A stretch of 58,665 bases of DNA from Porticoccus sp041581635 (lineage in GTDB: Bacteria > Pseudomonadota > Gammaproteobacteria > Pseudomonadales > Porticoccaceae), in assembly GCA_041581635.1 (NCBI GenBank), contig JBFICW010000014.1, positions 1 to 58,665 of the forward strand, written 5' to 3'. Positions 51,884 to 58,665 of the stretch are shown here, piece by piece. The position numbers and the translations under genes are program-made. Position 1 is the stretch's first letter; the number at the start of each line of letters is the position of its first letter. The notes below the pieces were generated by a model. It was not told the origin of the DNA and made no database searches. It saw only the letters and a list, made by a program, of their open reading frames with translations.

Positions 51884-54070
51884 ATGAACAAGAAATTGAA
51901 ACAAGGATGGTCATCCAACTTAAGCCTGTTAAGCATTCTGGCGTCACTATTTCTACTCTCGCTAACACCGGCATCGGCTGGAACCATGTTTATGGCAGCG
52001 GATACCGAAGACTTTGCCGGTGGTTTGCCCTGTTCTCCCTCTGCCGGAGGCGGACCGGGTGTGGACAGGCTGGGCGTGATTACCACTGATGGTCCTTCCG
52101 TTACCAATGTCGACATTATCTGCACCGACTTCCTGCTCAATGGGATGGCGGATGCCGATGGCAAGCTACTGGCGGGGACCCCCAATGCCAACCCCCTGAA
52201 CACGGTGAGCTTCGATGGCGTCCTACTCGATTCAATCATTGCGCCGGGAATCCCCAACGGTGGCTGTTGTAACGAAGAGATGCTCTTTGTTCCCCAGGGA
52301 GACGGCACAGCGAAGTTTTACCATGCCCATTATTCGGATGTGATCAGGGAGATTGACCCGGAAACCGGTGTACAGATCGGCGCGAGTTTCCCGCAACCCG
52401 ATACCGTGGGAATGGCGCTGGTCAATGGGGATATCTGGATCACCCACTGGTCCGCCAGACAGGTCGGCATCTGGGACCCGGATACCAATACATTCACTTT
52501 AAAGTTTAACCTTATTGGGCTGGGAAATGCCGGTGCGCTGGCTTGGGATCCCTTCAGCCAGGTGCTTTGGATCGGTTCATCCGGAGGAAATATCACCCCG
52601 TTCGACCTTGCCGGGAATCAACTCGGTGCCACGGAGCAGCCCTTCGGTGCCTTTGGGGCGACCGTCGATGGCCTGACGTTCCTGGGTGAGGTTACAGAGC
52701 CGTCCGGCGGCGTGTGTGTTTACCAGGAGGAAACGCTCGGTGAAGGTGATTTTGCCTTGTTGGGCTCTGTAGATGAATTCGATCACTCGGCAGAGACTGC
52801 AGCACAGGCATACAACTATGTCGGATCCAGCTATGCCGGTACGCCGCCCGATGCCATAAGCAACCTCTCGCAACTGTTTATGGTCAACACCTCCGAGGGT
52901 GGCTCCTCACTGTTTGTTGTCCACGATGCCCCCAACGATGGCAGTGGCGGTACGGTTGACTTACTGCTGTCGCTCACCGGCGATAGTGCCGACGCACTGT
53001 TCTCGGACGATGGCGGGGAAATTGTGGAAAGCCCGGATAACACCTTCACAGCAAGCCACAACTGGGTCGAATGCTGTACAGACGGTGGCGTGATCGGCAC
53101 GCTGGAGGGAAACTGGTCTATGCTCATTGACCCAAACTTTATCTCGGGCATCGACAGCTGGCAGGTGACCCCGGCATCAGGATCGCCGATCGGCCTGGAT
53201 ATGATGCGGCAAGTAAAACTCGAGCCCTGTGAGGACGAGGTCGAACCGCTGAGTAAAACCATCGTGGACGGCCCGGATATAGACCAGGATGGAGATGTCG
53301 ACGCCATCATCGCAGTTAAACAAACCCAGACTACGGAATATACCTGGCGGATCAGCTACAACGGTCCCGACGGTGTGGATGCCGAGATCACCGATGTCGC
53401 ACCTGCAGAATCTGTAGTGCTGGCAATTAACGCAGATCCAACCAGCCTGCCACTGGGTTGCGGTGAAGCAACCGACTTCGGCGATGACTCCGGTGTGGTG
53501 GATGTCTATCGGGGCGGCAAAATTGGCAAGAACTGTCACAGCTCCACCGGTATAACCTGGCTTCCTGACAGTAACCAGGAGACACTGGATGTCACAGTCA
53601 CCATGAGGGAAAGTCCGGGGGGCGGCCATAAACAACCGGCCTTTGCGCCCACGTCCTGTGGTGCCCTTTACCTCAACGAGGGAGCGGTAGCTGACTTGTA
53701 CGACCCAGCAACCGGCGAACCGGCCATAGACCCGGATAGCGAAGAGCCACTCGGCCCATTGACGTCCAATCAGCTCTGTATCGCCGCGGTGAAAAATCCC
53801 ACTGAGTTTGGCTTCGATGCCGACAACGATGGCGACAACCTCGCGGATCACGCTGAAGCCTGTGTCAATGAAGTGCGCACAAACCCCTGTCGCGCGGACA
53901 CCGATGGCGATGGCATCAATGACGACGTAGACAGTTGTCCGGTGGATTACAACTCGGGTATTGATACCGACCTCGATGGTACCGATAACATCTGTGACAC
54001 GGATGACGACGGGGACGGCACCCCCGATGAGGAAGATCCCTGTCCACTTGATCCGACAGATTCCTGCTGA
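51884..54070 (+). CDS. Large secreted protein with C-terminal thrombospondin type 3-like calcium-binding repeats
   Basis: A 728-residue exported protein. The ATG at 51884 follows AGAGGACAGA and starts a signal peptide ending at LTPASAG; 42 earlier codons of the frame are unlikely. The first 300 residues have propeller-like segments (GALAWDPFSQVLWIGSSGGNI, GDIWITHWSARQVGIWDPD). A beta-sandwich-like middle (KTIVDGPDIDQDGDVDAIIAV...) follows. The end is packed with DxDxDG motifs (DADNDGDNLADHAEAC, DTDGDGINDDVDSCPVD, DTDDDGDGTPDEEDPCP) and cysteine pairs, typical of thrombospondin type 3 repeats. Probably cell-surface or secreted; GC-rich like the protease before it. Function unknown. Confidence 0.82.
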   Translation: MNKKLKQGWSSNLSLLSILASLFLLSLTPASAGTMFMAADTEDFAGGLPCSPSAGGGPGVDRLGVITTDGPSVTNVDIICTDFLLNGMADADGKLLAGTPNANPLNTVSFDGVLLDSIIAPGIPNGGCCNEEMLFVPQGDGTAKFYHAHYSDVIREIDPETGVQIGASFPQPDTVGMALVNGDIWITHWSARQVGIWDPDTNTFTLKFNLIGLGNAGALAWDPFSQVLWIGSSGGNITPFDLAGNQLGATEQPFGAFGATVDGLTFLGEVTEPSGGVCVYQEETLGEGDFALLGSVDEFDHSAETAAQAYNYVGSSYAGTPPDAISNLSQLFMVNTSEGGSSLFVVHDAPNDGSGGTVDLLLSLTGDSADALFSDDGGEIVESPDNTFTASHNWVECCTDGGVIGTLEGNWSMLIDPNFISGIDSWQVTPASGSPIGLDMMRQVKLEPCEDEVEPLSKTIVDGPDIDQDGDVDAIIAVKQTQTTEYTWRISYNGPDGVDAEITDVAPAESVVLAINADPTSLPLGCGEATDFGDDSGVVDVYRGGKIGKNCHSSTGITWLPDSNQETLDVTVTMRESPGGGHKQPAFAPTSCGALYLNEGAVADLYDPATGEPAIDPDSEEPLGPLTSNQLCIAAVKNPTEFGFDADNDGDNLADHAEACVNEVRTNPCRADTDGDGINDDVDSCPVDYNSGIDTDLDGTDNICDTDDDGDGTPDEEDPCPLDPTDSC

Positions 54071-54155
54071 ACATAGGGAGATCCGTGCCGGTTGGTATGT
54101 GTGGCCAGAAATTATTCTCGCCAGCTGATCAAGAAAGCCAAATGGCAGGAGATAA

Positions 54156-54181
54156 AGGCAAGGGGTGAAAGCCCCTTGCCT
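54156..54181 (+). terminator. Intrinsic terminator after the repeat protein
   Basis: AGGCAAGGGG and CCCCTTGCCT pair perfectly around a six-base loop, followed by a T-rich stretch (GTTTGTCTTT). It lies 85 bases after the stop. Confidence 0.75.
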
Positions 54182-54957
54182 GTTTGTCTTTGCCAGGATG
54201 TTGGCGTGCCCTGCTGGGAGACTGGCGTTGCCTGTGTGTTCAGTTCTGCCTGGGCGGTGCGCTTTCAGGCGCAGACAAACAAGCTTAACCCTGAATTTTC
54301 TGGTGCCGAGCAGGAGGTGGCATTGAGTTGTTCTGCATAGGGGGGGAAGCAAGTGCTAGCGTTTGCTGATCCCCCCTGTTCAAACACAGGACAAAGTTCT
54401 GATTCAGCCATTCTGATTGGCCATCAATAGCTGCTCTTCCACAGCGAGGCAGCCCTGGAGGGCTGAGCTGATGTGGCCAAAGCCGGTTAAGAAACGTATT
54501 GGTATTGAACAAGAAAAATGGAGAAATCCATATTTAGTGCTTAGGTTGTACCCTGGAGACTACATGTTTGATACCAACTGGAATGACAGGCCTACTCCCA
54601 CTCGAATATAAACGAGCAATTAATTTCTCTTATGTTCAGGTGGTTGGAAACAGCTAAACGCCTAATACCATGAAAAATACCATGCTCAAAAAACCCTAAA
54701 CAATGACTACACTCATCGCCCTTCCAAATCTGGTTCCCGACTACCAGAGCGATGTAACGCTTAAGCCGCAACGGAACGGTACACACCCAGAGCGTACATC
54801 AACCGATGGATTATATCCCAATAGTAAAATAATCAGTTCGCCCTCACGGATCGCAAAGTACAGCCGGTAGCAAGGACACTATATAACGTCTATCTAGCCC
54901 AGCGCTTTTTCGCCTTGACCTGTGCTGTTCGGCTGTGCCCCTCTAAAAACACTGGTG
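54182..54957. other. Gene-poor stretch between repeat protein and pirin
   Basis: About 775 bases with only short, overlapping frames lacking ribosome sites or family features. Composition is mixed. The only recognisable piece is the toxin-like fragment near 54.8 kb, listed separately. It may be a degraded insertion boundary. No tRNA or repeat end was found. Confidence 0.45.
54803..54878 (-). pseudogene. Fragment of a RelE/HigB-like killer toxin
   Basis: On the reverse strand a short frame reads CYRLYFAIREGELIILLLG. This matches the core strand of RelE/HigB-type addiction-module toxins, in which G-Y-R-V-Y-F is followed by a charged turn and then I-x-L-L-x-G-G-D-K. Here the sequence after LLLG (YNPSVD) loses the GGDK, and there is no start codon or full-length frame. 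It looks like a decayed remnant, not a working toxin. Based on a 20-residue resemblance. Confidence 0.4.
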
Positions 54958-55827
54958 TCACCATGTTTTACCCATGGTACTCTGGCCGGGCGTGGCCGCC
55001 AGAAGTCGTCCTTCCCGAAACTCGCGAATGGCCTGTTCAATTTCCTCAGGCTTATTCATCACAAACGGGCCGTACTGCGCAATGGGTTCACGCAGGGCCT
55101 TGCCGGACAACACTAAGGCCTCAAAGCCCTGCTCTTTTGCCCGCAGGGAAAGCTCGTCACCACTACCATAAACTCCCATGTGCTGGGACTTCAGCTCTGC
55201 ACTGACGCCCGTATAAACCAACACCAATACACCTTCGTAGTCACCAACATCCAGAATAATTTCCGCGCCAGGTGCTACTGAAACGTCCACCAGTAGTGGC
55301 CGAGTCGGCATAGCCGGCAAACAACCACTGAGAGTGGTGTACTCTATCGTGATATCACCGGCAATAACCCGAACCTCACTGCCAGCGTCATCCCGGTAGC
55401 GGGCAATCTCGGCACTGCGAATATCGCGATAGGCTGCGGGCTTGATCTTGTCGGTCGCGGGCAGATTCAACCAAATCTGAAAGCCGTGCATCAGGCCCCC
55501 ATCCTGCTCGGGCATTTCAGAATGCAATACCCCACGCCCCGCTGTCATCCACTGCACATCACCAGGACCGATTACACCTTCGCTACCCATGTGATCCCGG
55601 TGGCGCATGCGACCGGCCTTCATGTAGGTGATGGTTTCAAACCCTCTGTGGGGATGCTCGGGAAAGCCGCCTATATAATCTGCTGTCGCATCCGAGTTAA
55701 TCTCGTCAATCATCAGGAACGGGTCCAGTATCCTGTGCATTGACGCGCCGGCGATGCGATTGATCTTGACGCCATCACCATCGCGGGATGGCCGCGACGG
55801 ATACACCTGCAATAATTTTCTGTTCAT
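54958..55827 (-). CDS. Pirin family protein (YhaK/quercetinase-like cupin)
   Basis: A 289-residue bicupin. The metal-site motifs are in FPEHPHRGFETITYM (two His), RHRDHMGSEG and GRGVLHSEMPEQ, giving the pirin His-His-His-Glu set. Some bacterial pirins are quercetin 2,3-dioxygenases or redox-sensing proteins; the substrate here is unknown. It is last in a co-oriented group with the glutathionyl-hydroquinone reductase, azoreductase and DoxX genes, which together suggest quinone or electrophile detoxification. Confidence 0.92.
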   Translation of the reverse strand: MNRKLLQVYPSRPSRDGDGVKINRIAGASMHRILDPFLMIDEINSDATADYIGGFPEHPHRGFETITYMKAGRMRHRDHMGSEGVIGPGDVQWMTAGRGVLHSEMPEQDGGLMHGFQIWLNLPATDKIKPAAYRDIRSAEIARYRDDAGSEVRVIAGDITIEYTTLSGCLPAMPTRPLLVDVSVAPGAEIILDVGDYEGVLVLVYTGVSAELKSQHMGVYGSGDELSLRAKEQGFEALVLSGKALREPIAQYGPFVMNKPEEIEQAIREFREGRLLAATPGQSTMGKTW

Positions 55828-55860
55828 AGTAAATCTCCTGCTTTCTCAAACCTGTTGTTC

Positions 55861-56820
55861 TCAGTCAAACTGATCCCGGTTATGGGGCAAGGTGAAATCC
55901 TGCTCGGGACCCAATGGCACCACCTGGGTCGGATTGATGGTGACGTGGCTGCCATAATAGTGTTGCTTGATGTGTTTAAAGTTAACCGTCTGCGCCACTC
56001 CCGGTTGCTGGTACAACTCGCGGAGATAATTACTGATTGCAGGATAATCGGCGATGCGCTGGCGGTTGGTCTTAAAATGCCCGTAGTAAACGGCATCAAA
56101 GCGAATCAGGGTGGTAAACAGGCGCCAGTCCGCTTCTGTCAGTACGCTTCCCGCGAGATAGCGTTGCCGAGTCAGGGTCGCCTCGACCCAGTCCAGCGTA
56201 TCAAACAATTTGTAGTAGGCCTCTTCGTAGGCCTGTTGAGTCGTTGCGAATCCAGCCCGGTACACACCATTGTTGATCGAGTCGTAAACCCGCTCGTTAA
56301 TAGTGTCTATCTGCATCTGCAAAGCTCCAGGGTAATAATCCTTATCGTTACCGGTAAGACCGTTAAAGGCACCGTTGAACATGCGAATAATCTCCGCCGA
56401 CTCATTGCTGACAATGGACTGCGTTTGCTTGTCCCACAATACGGGCACGGTAACTCGGCCTCCGTAACCCGGGTCGGCTTTTAAGTACAACTCATATAGA
56501 TAATTCAGACTGTATTGATCCTTTTTCAACTCCCAGCCGTGATCAAGCATCAGTGGTTCAACCACACTGACACCAATCAGATCCTGCAGGTCTTTGAGCT
56601 GACGAAAAATCAGGGTGCGATGAGCCCAGGGGCAAGCCAGCGACACGTATAAATGATAGCGCCCCGGCTCCGCCTTAAATCCCGCCCTGCCTGTCGGGCC
56701 GGGGGCACCATCGGCGGTCACCCAGTTGCGAAAGCGAGTTTCCTGGCGGTGGAATTCACCGTCGCTTGAGTCAGTGTCATACCACTGATCTACCCATTGT
56801 CCGTTCTGTAATAAACCCAT
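55861..56820 (-). CDS. Glutathionyl-hydroquinone reductase (YqjG/ECM4 family)
   Basis: This Xi-class glutathione transferase reduces glutathionyl-hydroquinones to hydroquinones. The active-site Cys is in SLACPWAHRTLIF near residue 63, and the C-terminal helical domain has the conserved YEEAYYKLFDTLDW and GSVLTEADWRLFTTLIRFD. The length of 319 residues is typical. It lies 2 bases from azoR and 33 bases from the pirin gene, so a shared transcript is likely. Confidence 0.93.
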   Translation of the reverse strand: MGLLQNGQWVDQWYDTDSSDGEFHRQETRFRNWVTADGAPGPTGRAGFKAEPGRYHLYVSLACPWAHRTLIFRQLKDLQDLIGVSVVEPLMLDHGWELKKDQYSLNYLYELYLKADPGYGGRVTVPVLWDKQTQSIVSNESAEIIRMFNGAFNGLTGNDKDYYPGALQMQIDTINERVYDSINNGVYRAGFATTQQAYEEAYYKLFDTLDWVEATLTRQRYLAGSVLTEADWRLFTTLIRFDAVYYGHFKTNRQRIADYPAISNYLRELYQQPGVAQTVNFKHIKQHYYGSHVTINPTQVVPLGPEQDFTLPHNRDQFD

Positions 56821-56822
56821 CG

Positions 56823-57419
56823 CTACACCTCCTCGACTTCACCCTGCGCCAGCAATGCATCAATTTGCCGCCTTGCCGCTTCTATCACCACCTCCGGGGC
56901 TCCCTTGGATCCGCTGGCATCGATATGTACCACATCCCTGACACCCAGAAAGCGACAGATGTGTTCGACATAGCGACTGGCAAAATCCCAATCACCGCCA
57001 ACGGGCGTACCGCCGGACGCGGTTACAATGAAGGCCCGCTCTACTCCGGTCAGTCCTTCCGGGCCATTTTCCGTGTAGCGGAATGAAACCCCGGCGCGAC
57101 AGACATAATCGATCCACTGCTTCAGGTAGGCAGGCACACTAAAGTTGTACATCGCAACCCCCAGCACAAGGGTATCGGCCTGCTGCAACTCAGCAATCAA
57201 TTCGTTGGATATCGCCAAATGCCGCTGCAAGCTGGCCCGGCCGTCTTCGTGGGAACCGTGCACACCGACAAGATCTTGCGGACTCATCGGCGGCAGAGGG
57301 TTCTTTACCAGATCTCGCTCGACGACCGGCTGCCCCAGTTGTTGCACCAGGAAATCGGTAATGATGCGCGAATTGCCACCTTCCATCCGGGCGCTAGAAT
57401 CAATTCTCAATATGCTCAT
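56823..57419 (-). CDS. azoR: FMN-dependent NADH:quinone/azo reductase (AzoR)
   Basis: A 198-residue flavodoxin-like enzyme that reduces quinones and azo compounds with NADH. The N-terminus (ILRIDSSARMEGGNSRIITDFLVQQL) binds the FMN phosphate. The segments MYNFSVPAYLKQWIDYVCRAGVSFRYTENGPEG and TASGG are typical of AzoR. In the same detoxification group as the glutathionyl-hydroquinone reductase. Confidence 0.93.
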   Translation of the reverse strand: MSILRIDSSARMEGGNSRIITDFLVQQLGQPVVERDLVKNPLPPMSPQDLVGVHGSHEDGRASLQRHLAISNELIAELQQADTLVLGVAMYNFSVPAYLKQWIDYVCRAGVSFRYTENGPEGLTGVERAFIVTASGGTPVGGDWDFASRYVEHICRFLGVRDVVHIDASGSKGAPEVVIEAARRQIDALLAQGEVEEV

Positions 57420-57448
57420 AAAGTATCTCTCTTGGATTTGAGTAAGTT

Positions 57449-57895
57449 TTATTGGCTCAGTTTTGCGCTGATCAGCTGGTCCGCACTCACGCTGCCCGCA
57501 CCACGAATCACAAGCGTGACACTCACCGCCAGCAATGCCAGACCAAATTCATAGCCGTTGTTCGCCATAAAAAGTCCGTTTGCCATATGGACCATGACAA
57601 TCGCCACCACCATAGTCAGTGCTAATACCGCAGCAGCCGGACGCACCAGCAACCCTAAAATCAGGGCCAGCCCGCCAAAGAATTCAGCGCTGCCTGCCAT
57701 AGCTGCCATCAGCAAGCCGGGCTCCAGACCGATAGACGCCATCCAGCCGCCAGTACCCTCCAAGCCATAACCACCAAACCAGCCAAACAGCTTTTGTGCA
57801 CCATGAGCGACAAAAATAACGCCCGCAGCGACCCGCACCGGCAATGTGTCAAAGCCCGCTGCAGGAGTGGTGATCTTTTTCAATAACATTTTCAT
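57449..57895 (-). CDS. DoxX family membrane protein
   Basis: A 148-residue four-helix membrane protein with the DoxX motifs RVAAGVIFVAHGAQKLFGWFGG and AEFFGGLALILGLLVRPAA. DoxX proteins are linked to thiol and quinone redox balance, with varied roles. It is the first gene of the group DoxX-azoR-reductase-pirin and is divergent from the LysR gene. Confidence 0.9.
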   Translation of the reverse strand: MKMLLKKITTPAAGFDTLPVRVAAGVIFVAHGAQKLFGWFGGYGLEGTGGWMASIGLEPGLLMAAMAGSAEFFGGLALILGLLVRPAAAVLALTMVVAIVMVHMANGLFMANNGYEFGLALLAVSVTLVIRGAGSVSADQLISAKLSQ

Positions 57896-57990
57896 AGTAG
57901 CCTCCAGATAGAATTAAAAGATTTTTTGAACTAATAGAGACAGTTTATAGCTTGATCATCGTGCAAATAAGTGTGGTTTTTTGTCTGGAA

Positions 57991-58009
57991 TGTTCAACTA
58001 AATTGAACA
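57991..58009. promoter_or_regulatory. LysR-type operator palindrome
   Basis: TGTTCAA and TTGAACA form a perfect seven-base inverted repeat with a five-base spacer, and contain the T-N11-A core of LysR-type sites. It lies in the 150-base divergent gap, 36 bases before the LysR start and about 96 bases before the DoxX start. Confidence 0.65.
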
Positions 58010-58045
58010 ATAATAATGACGTTTCCAGATCCCAAGGAGCCAATC

Positions 58046-58665
58046 ATGGGCCACTCTCCTATCACCTTAGACGCGCTACAAGTGCTGGATGCCATCGACC
58101 GCCGCAGCAGCTTTGCCAAAGCCGCTGAAGAGCTTGAGAAGGCCACCTCGGCGCTTTCCTATACCGTGCAAAAACTGGAAGAACAACTGGGCGTGACGCT
58201 GTTTCAGCGACAGGGGCGGCGCTCGCTGCTCACGCCCAGCGGTAGACTATTACTCGAAGAGGGCCGCAAAATTCTTGTCGCTACGACCTATTTGGCTGAC
58301 CAGGTGAAAGAGCTGGCCACCGGCTGGGAACCGAGACTACGCCTAGGGCTGGAATCGACCACAGAACGCGAACCCTTTTTTCAAGCTCTGGGAACGCTAC
58401 TGGAGGAACAGCCAAACCTGGAAATTGATATTCAGGAGTGCGTACTAAACGGGGGATGGGAAGCGCTGGAGACGGACAGCATTGATTTGTTGATGGGAGC
58501 AACCTCACCGATCCCTTTACAAAAAGGATTCCGTGCCCTGCCGATCACCCCTGCCGACATGCTGCTAGTCGCGGCGGCCAGTCATCCGCTCGCCCCCATG
58601 GCCAATGACGCCCAGACTGTAGCAAGGCAGCTGCCATATCACCGCCGTGTCGTGACCCATGACAC
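58046..58665 (+). CDS. LysR-family transcriptional regulator (3' end cut by window edge)
   Basis: The ATG has AAGGAG six bases upstream. The first 65 residues are the LysR winged helix (LDALQVLDAIDRRSSFAKAAEELEKATSALSYTVQKLE...). The effector domain begins near residue 90 (LRLGLESTTEREPFFQALGTLLEE) and continues to the window end, with about 206 codons present. Divergent from the DoxX/azoR group with a palindrome between, so it probably controls that group, as LysR regulators of azoR/quinone genes do. Confidence 0.92.
   Translation, partial: MGHSPITLDALQVLDAIDRRSSFAKAAEELEKATSALSYTVQKLEEQLGVTLFQRQGRRSLLTPSGRLLLEEGRKILVATTYLADQVKELATGWEPRLRLGLESTTEREPFFQALGTLLEEQPNLEIDIQECVLNGGWEALETDSIDLLMGATSPIPLQKGFRALPITPADMLLVAAASHPLAPMANDAQTVARQLPYHRRVVTHD

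Noticed and set aside
52831..53310. 159-residue reverse frame inside the repeat protein
   Set aside because: Ser-rich antisense shadow of the forward coding sequence, no independent signals.
53177..54352. 391-residue reverse-strand frame antisense to the repeat protein
   Set aside because: It lies wholly over the GC-rich, Asp-repeat coding sequence of the forward gene, has no ribosome site or family feature, and looks like a shadow of codon bias.
55855..56484. 209-residue forward frame opposite the glutathionyl-hydroquinone reductase
   Set aside because: The reverse-strand protein is a clear family member across the same bases; the forward frame has no motif.
1..58665. CRISPR arrays, insertion sequences, tRNA and rRNA genes
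   Set aside because: No regularly spaced repeats, transposase motifs, terminal inverted repeats or cloverleaf sequences were seen when reading both strands.

Overview
The window reads as a chromosomal segment of a gammaproteobacterium, probably a marine member of the Cellvibrionales/Pseudomonadales side of the class. The evidence is the Pseudomonas-like order acpS-recO-era-rnc-(DUF4845)-lepB-lepA-mucD-rseC-rseB-rseA-rpoE, then nadB, the sdhE/ygfX pair and ygfZ. The lineage is inferred from gene order and protein style only. No rRNA, tRNA, CRISPR array, insertion sequence or phage gene was recognised.

Layout. (1) 1-16.8 kb is housekeeping: lipid-carrier activation, DNA repair, ribosome and translation GTPases, signal peptidase, the sigma-E envelope-stress operon with its own sigma-E-type promoter, NAD synthesis, flavin/Fe-S assembly helpers, uracil-DNA glycosylase, a patatin and an alpha/beta hydrolase. 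(2) 16.9-42.5 kb is a compact denitrification island. It has siroheme synthase (cysG), the heme d1 cluster nirC-F-D-L-G-H-J-N, a NosR/NirI-like flavo-iron-sulfur membrane protein, cytochrome cd1 nitrite reductase (nirS) and nnrS. An unusual heme-copper module follows: a small membrane peptide, a CuA subunit II, and a subunit I with Gln where oxidases carry the cross-linked Tyr. After it come heme O synthase, a SCO protein, a cytochrome b/ferredoxin/MvhD-like fusion, an orphan membrane protein, two different heme A synthases, a second SCO protein, a second divergent subunit-I-like protein, a small cytochrome c and a DNR/FNR-type regulator. Six near-consensus or consensus FNR/DNR boxes (TTGA-N6-TCAA, one a 7/8 match at cysG/nirC) plus a seventh in front of the regulator tie the island together. 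(3) 42.5-49 kb returns to housekeeping: purL, mltF, tadA. (4) 49.4-54.1 kb is visibly more GC-rich and encodes a secreted subtilisin-like protease and a large secreted protein with calcium-binding repeats; it looks acquired. (5) 54.1-58.7 kb holds a non-coding stretch with a toxin-like remnant, then a pirin / glutathionyl-hydroquinone reductase / azoreductase / DoxX cluster divergent from a LysR regulator cut by the window end.

How the genes work together. CysG makes siroheme. NirD/L/G/H decarboxylate it, NirJ removes propionates, and NirF and NirN finish heme d1 for NirS, which reduces nitrite to NO. No conventional norCB and no nosZ lies in the window. The heme-copper module placed between nnrS and the regulator is therefore the best candidate for NO removal. 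It resembles the NorS/NorY-SenC arrangement described in ammonia oxidisers but carries its own cytochrome b-Fe-S-MvhD electron-transfer protein and a second degenerate subunit I. This module is the most interesting part of the window.
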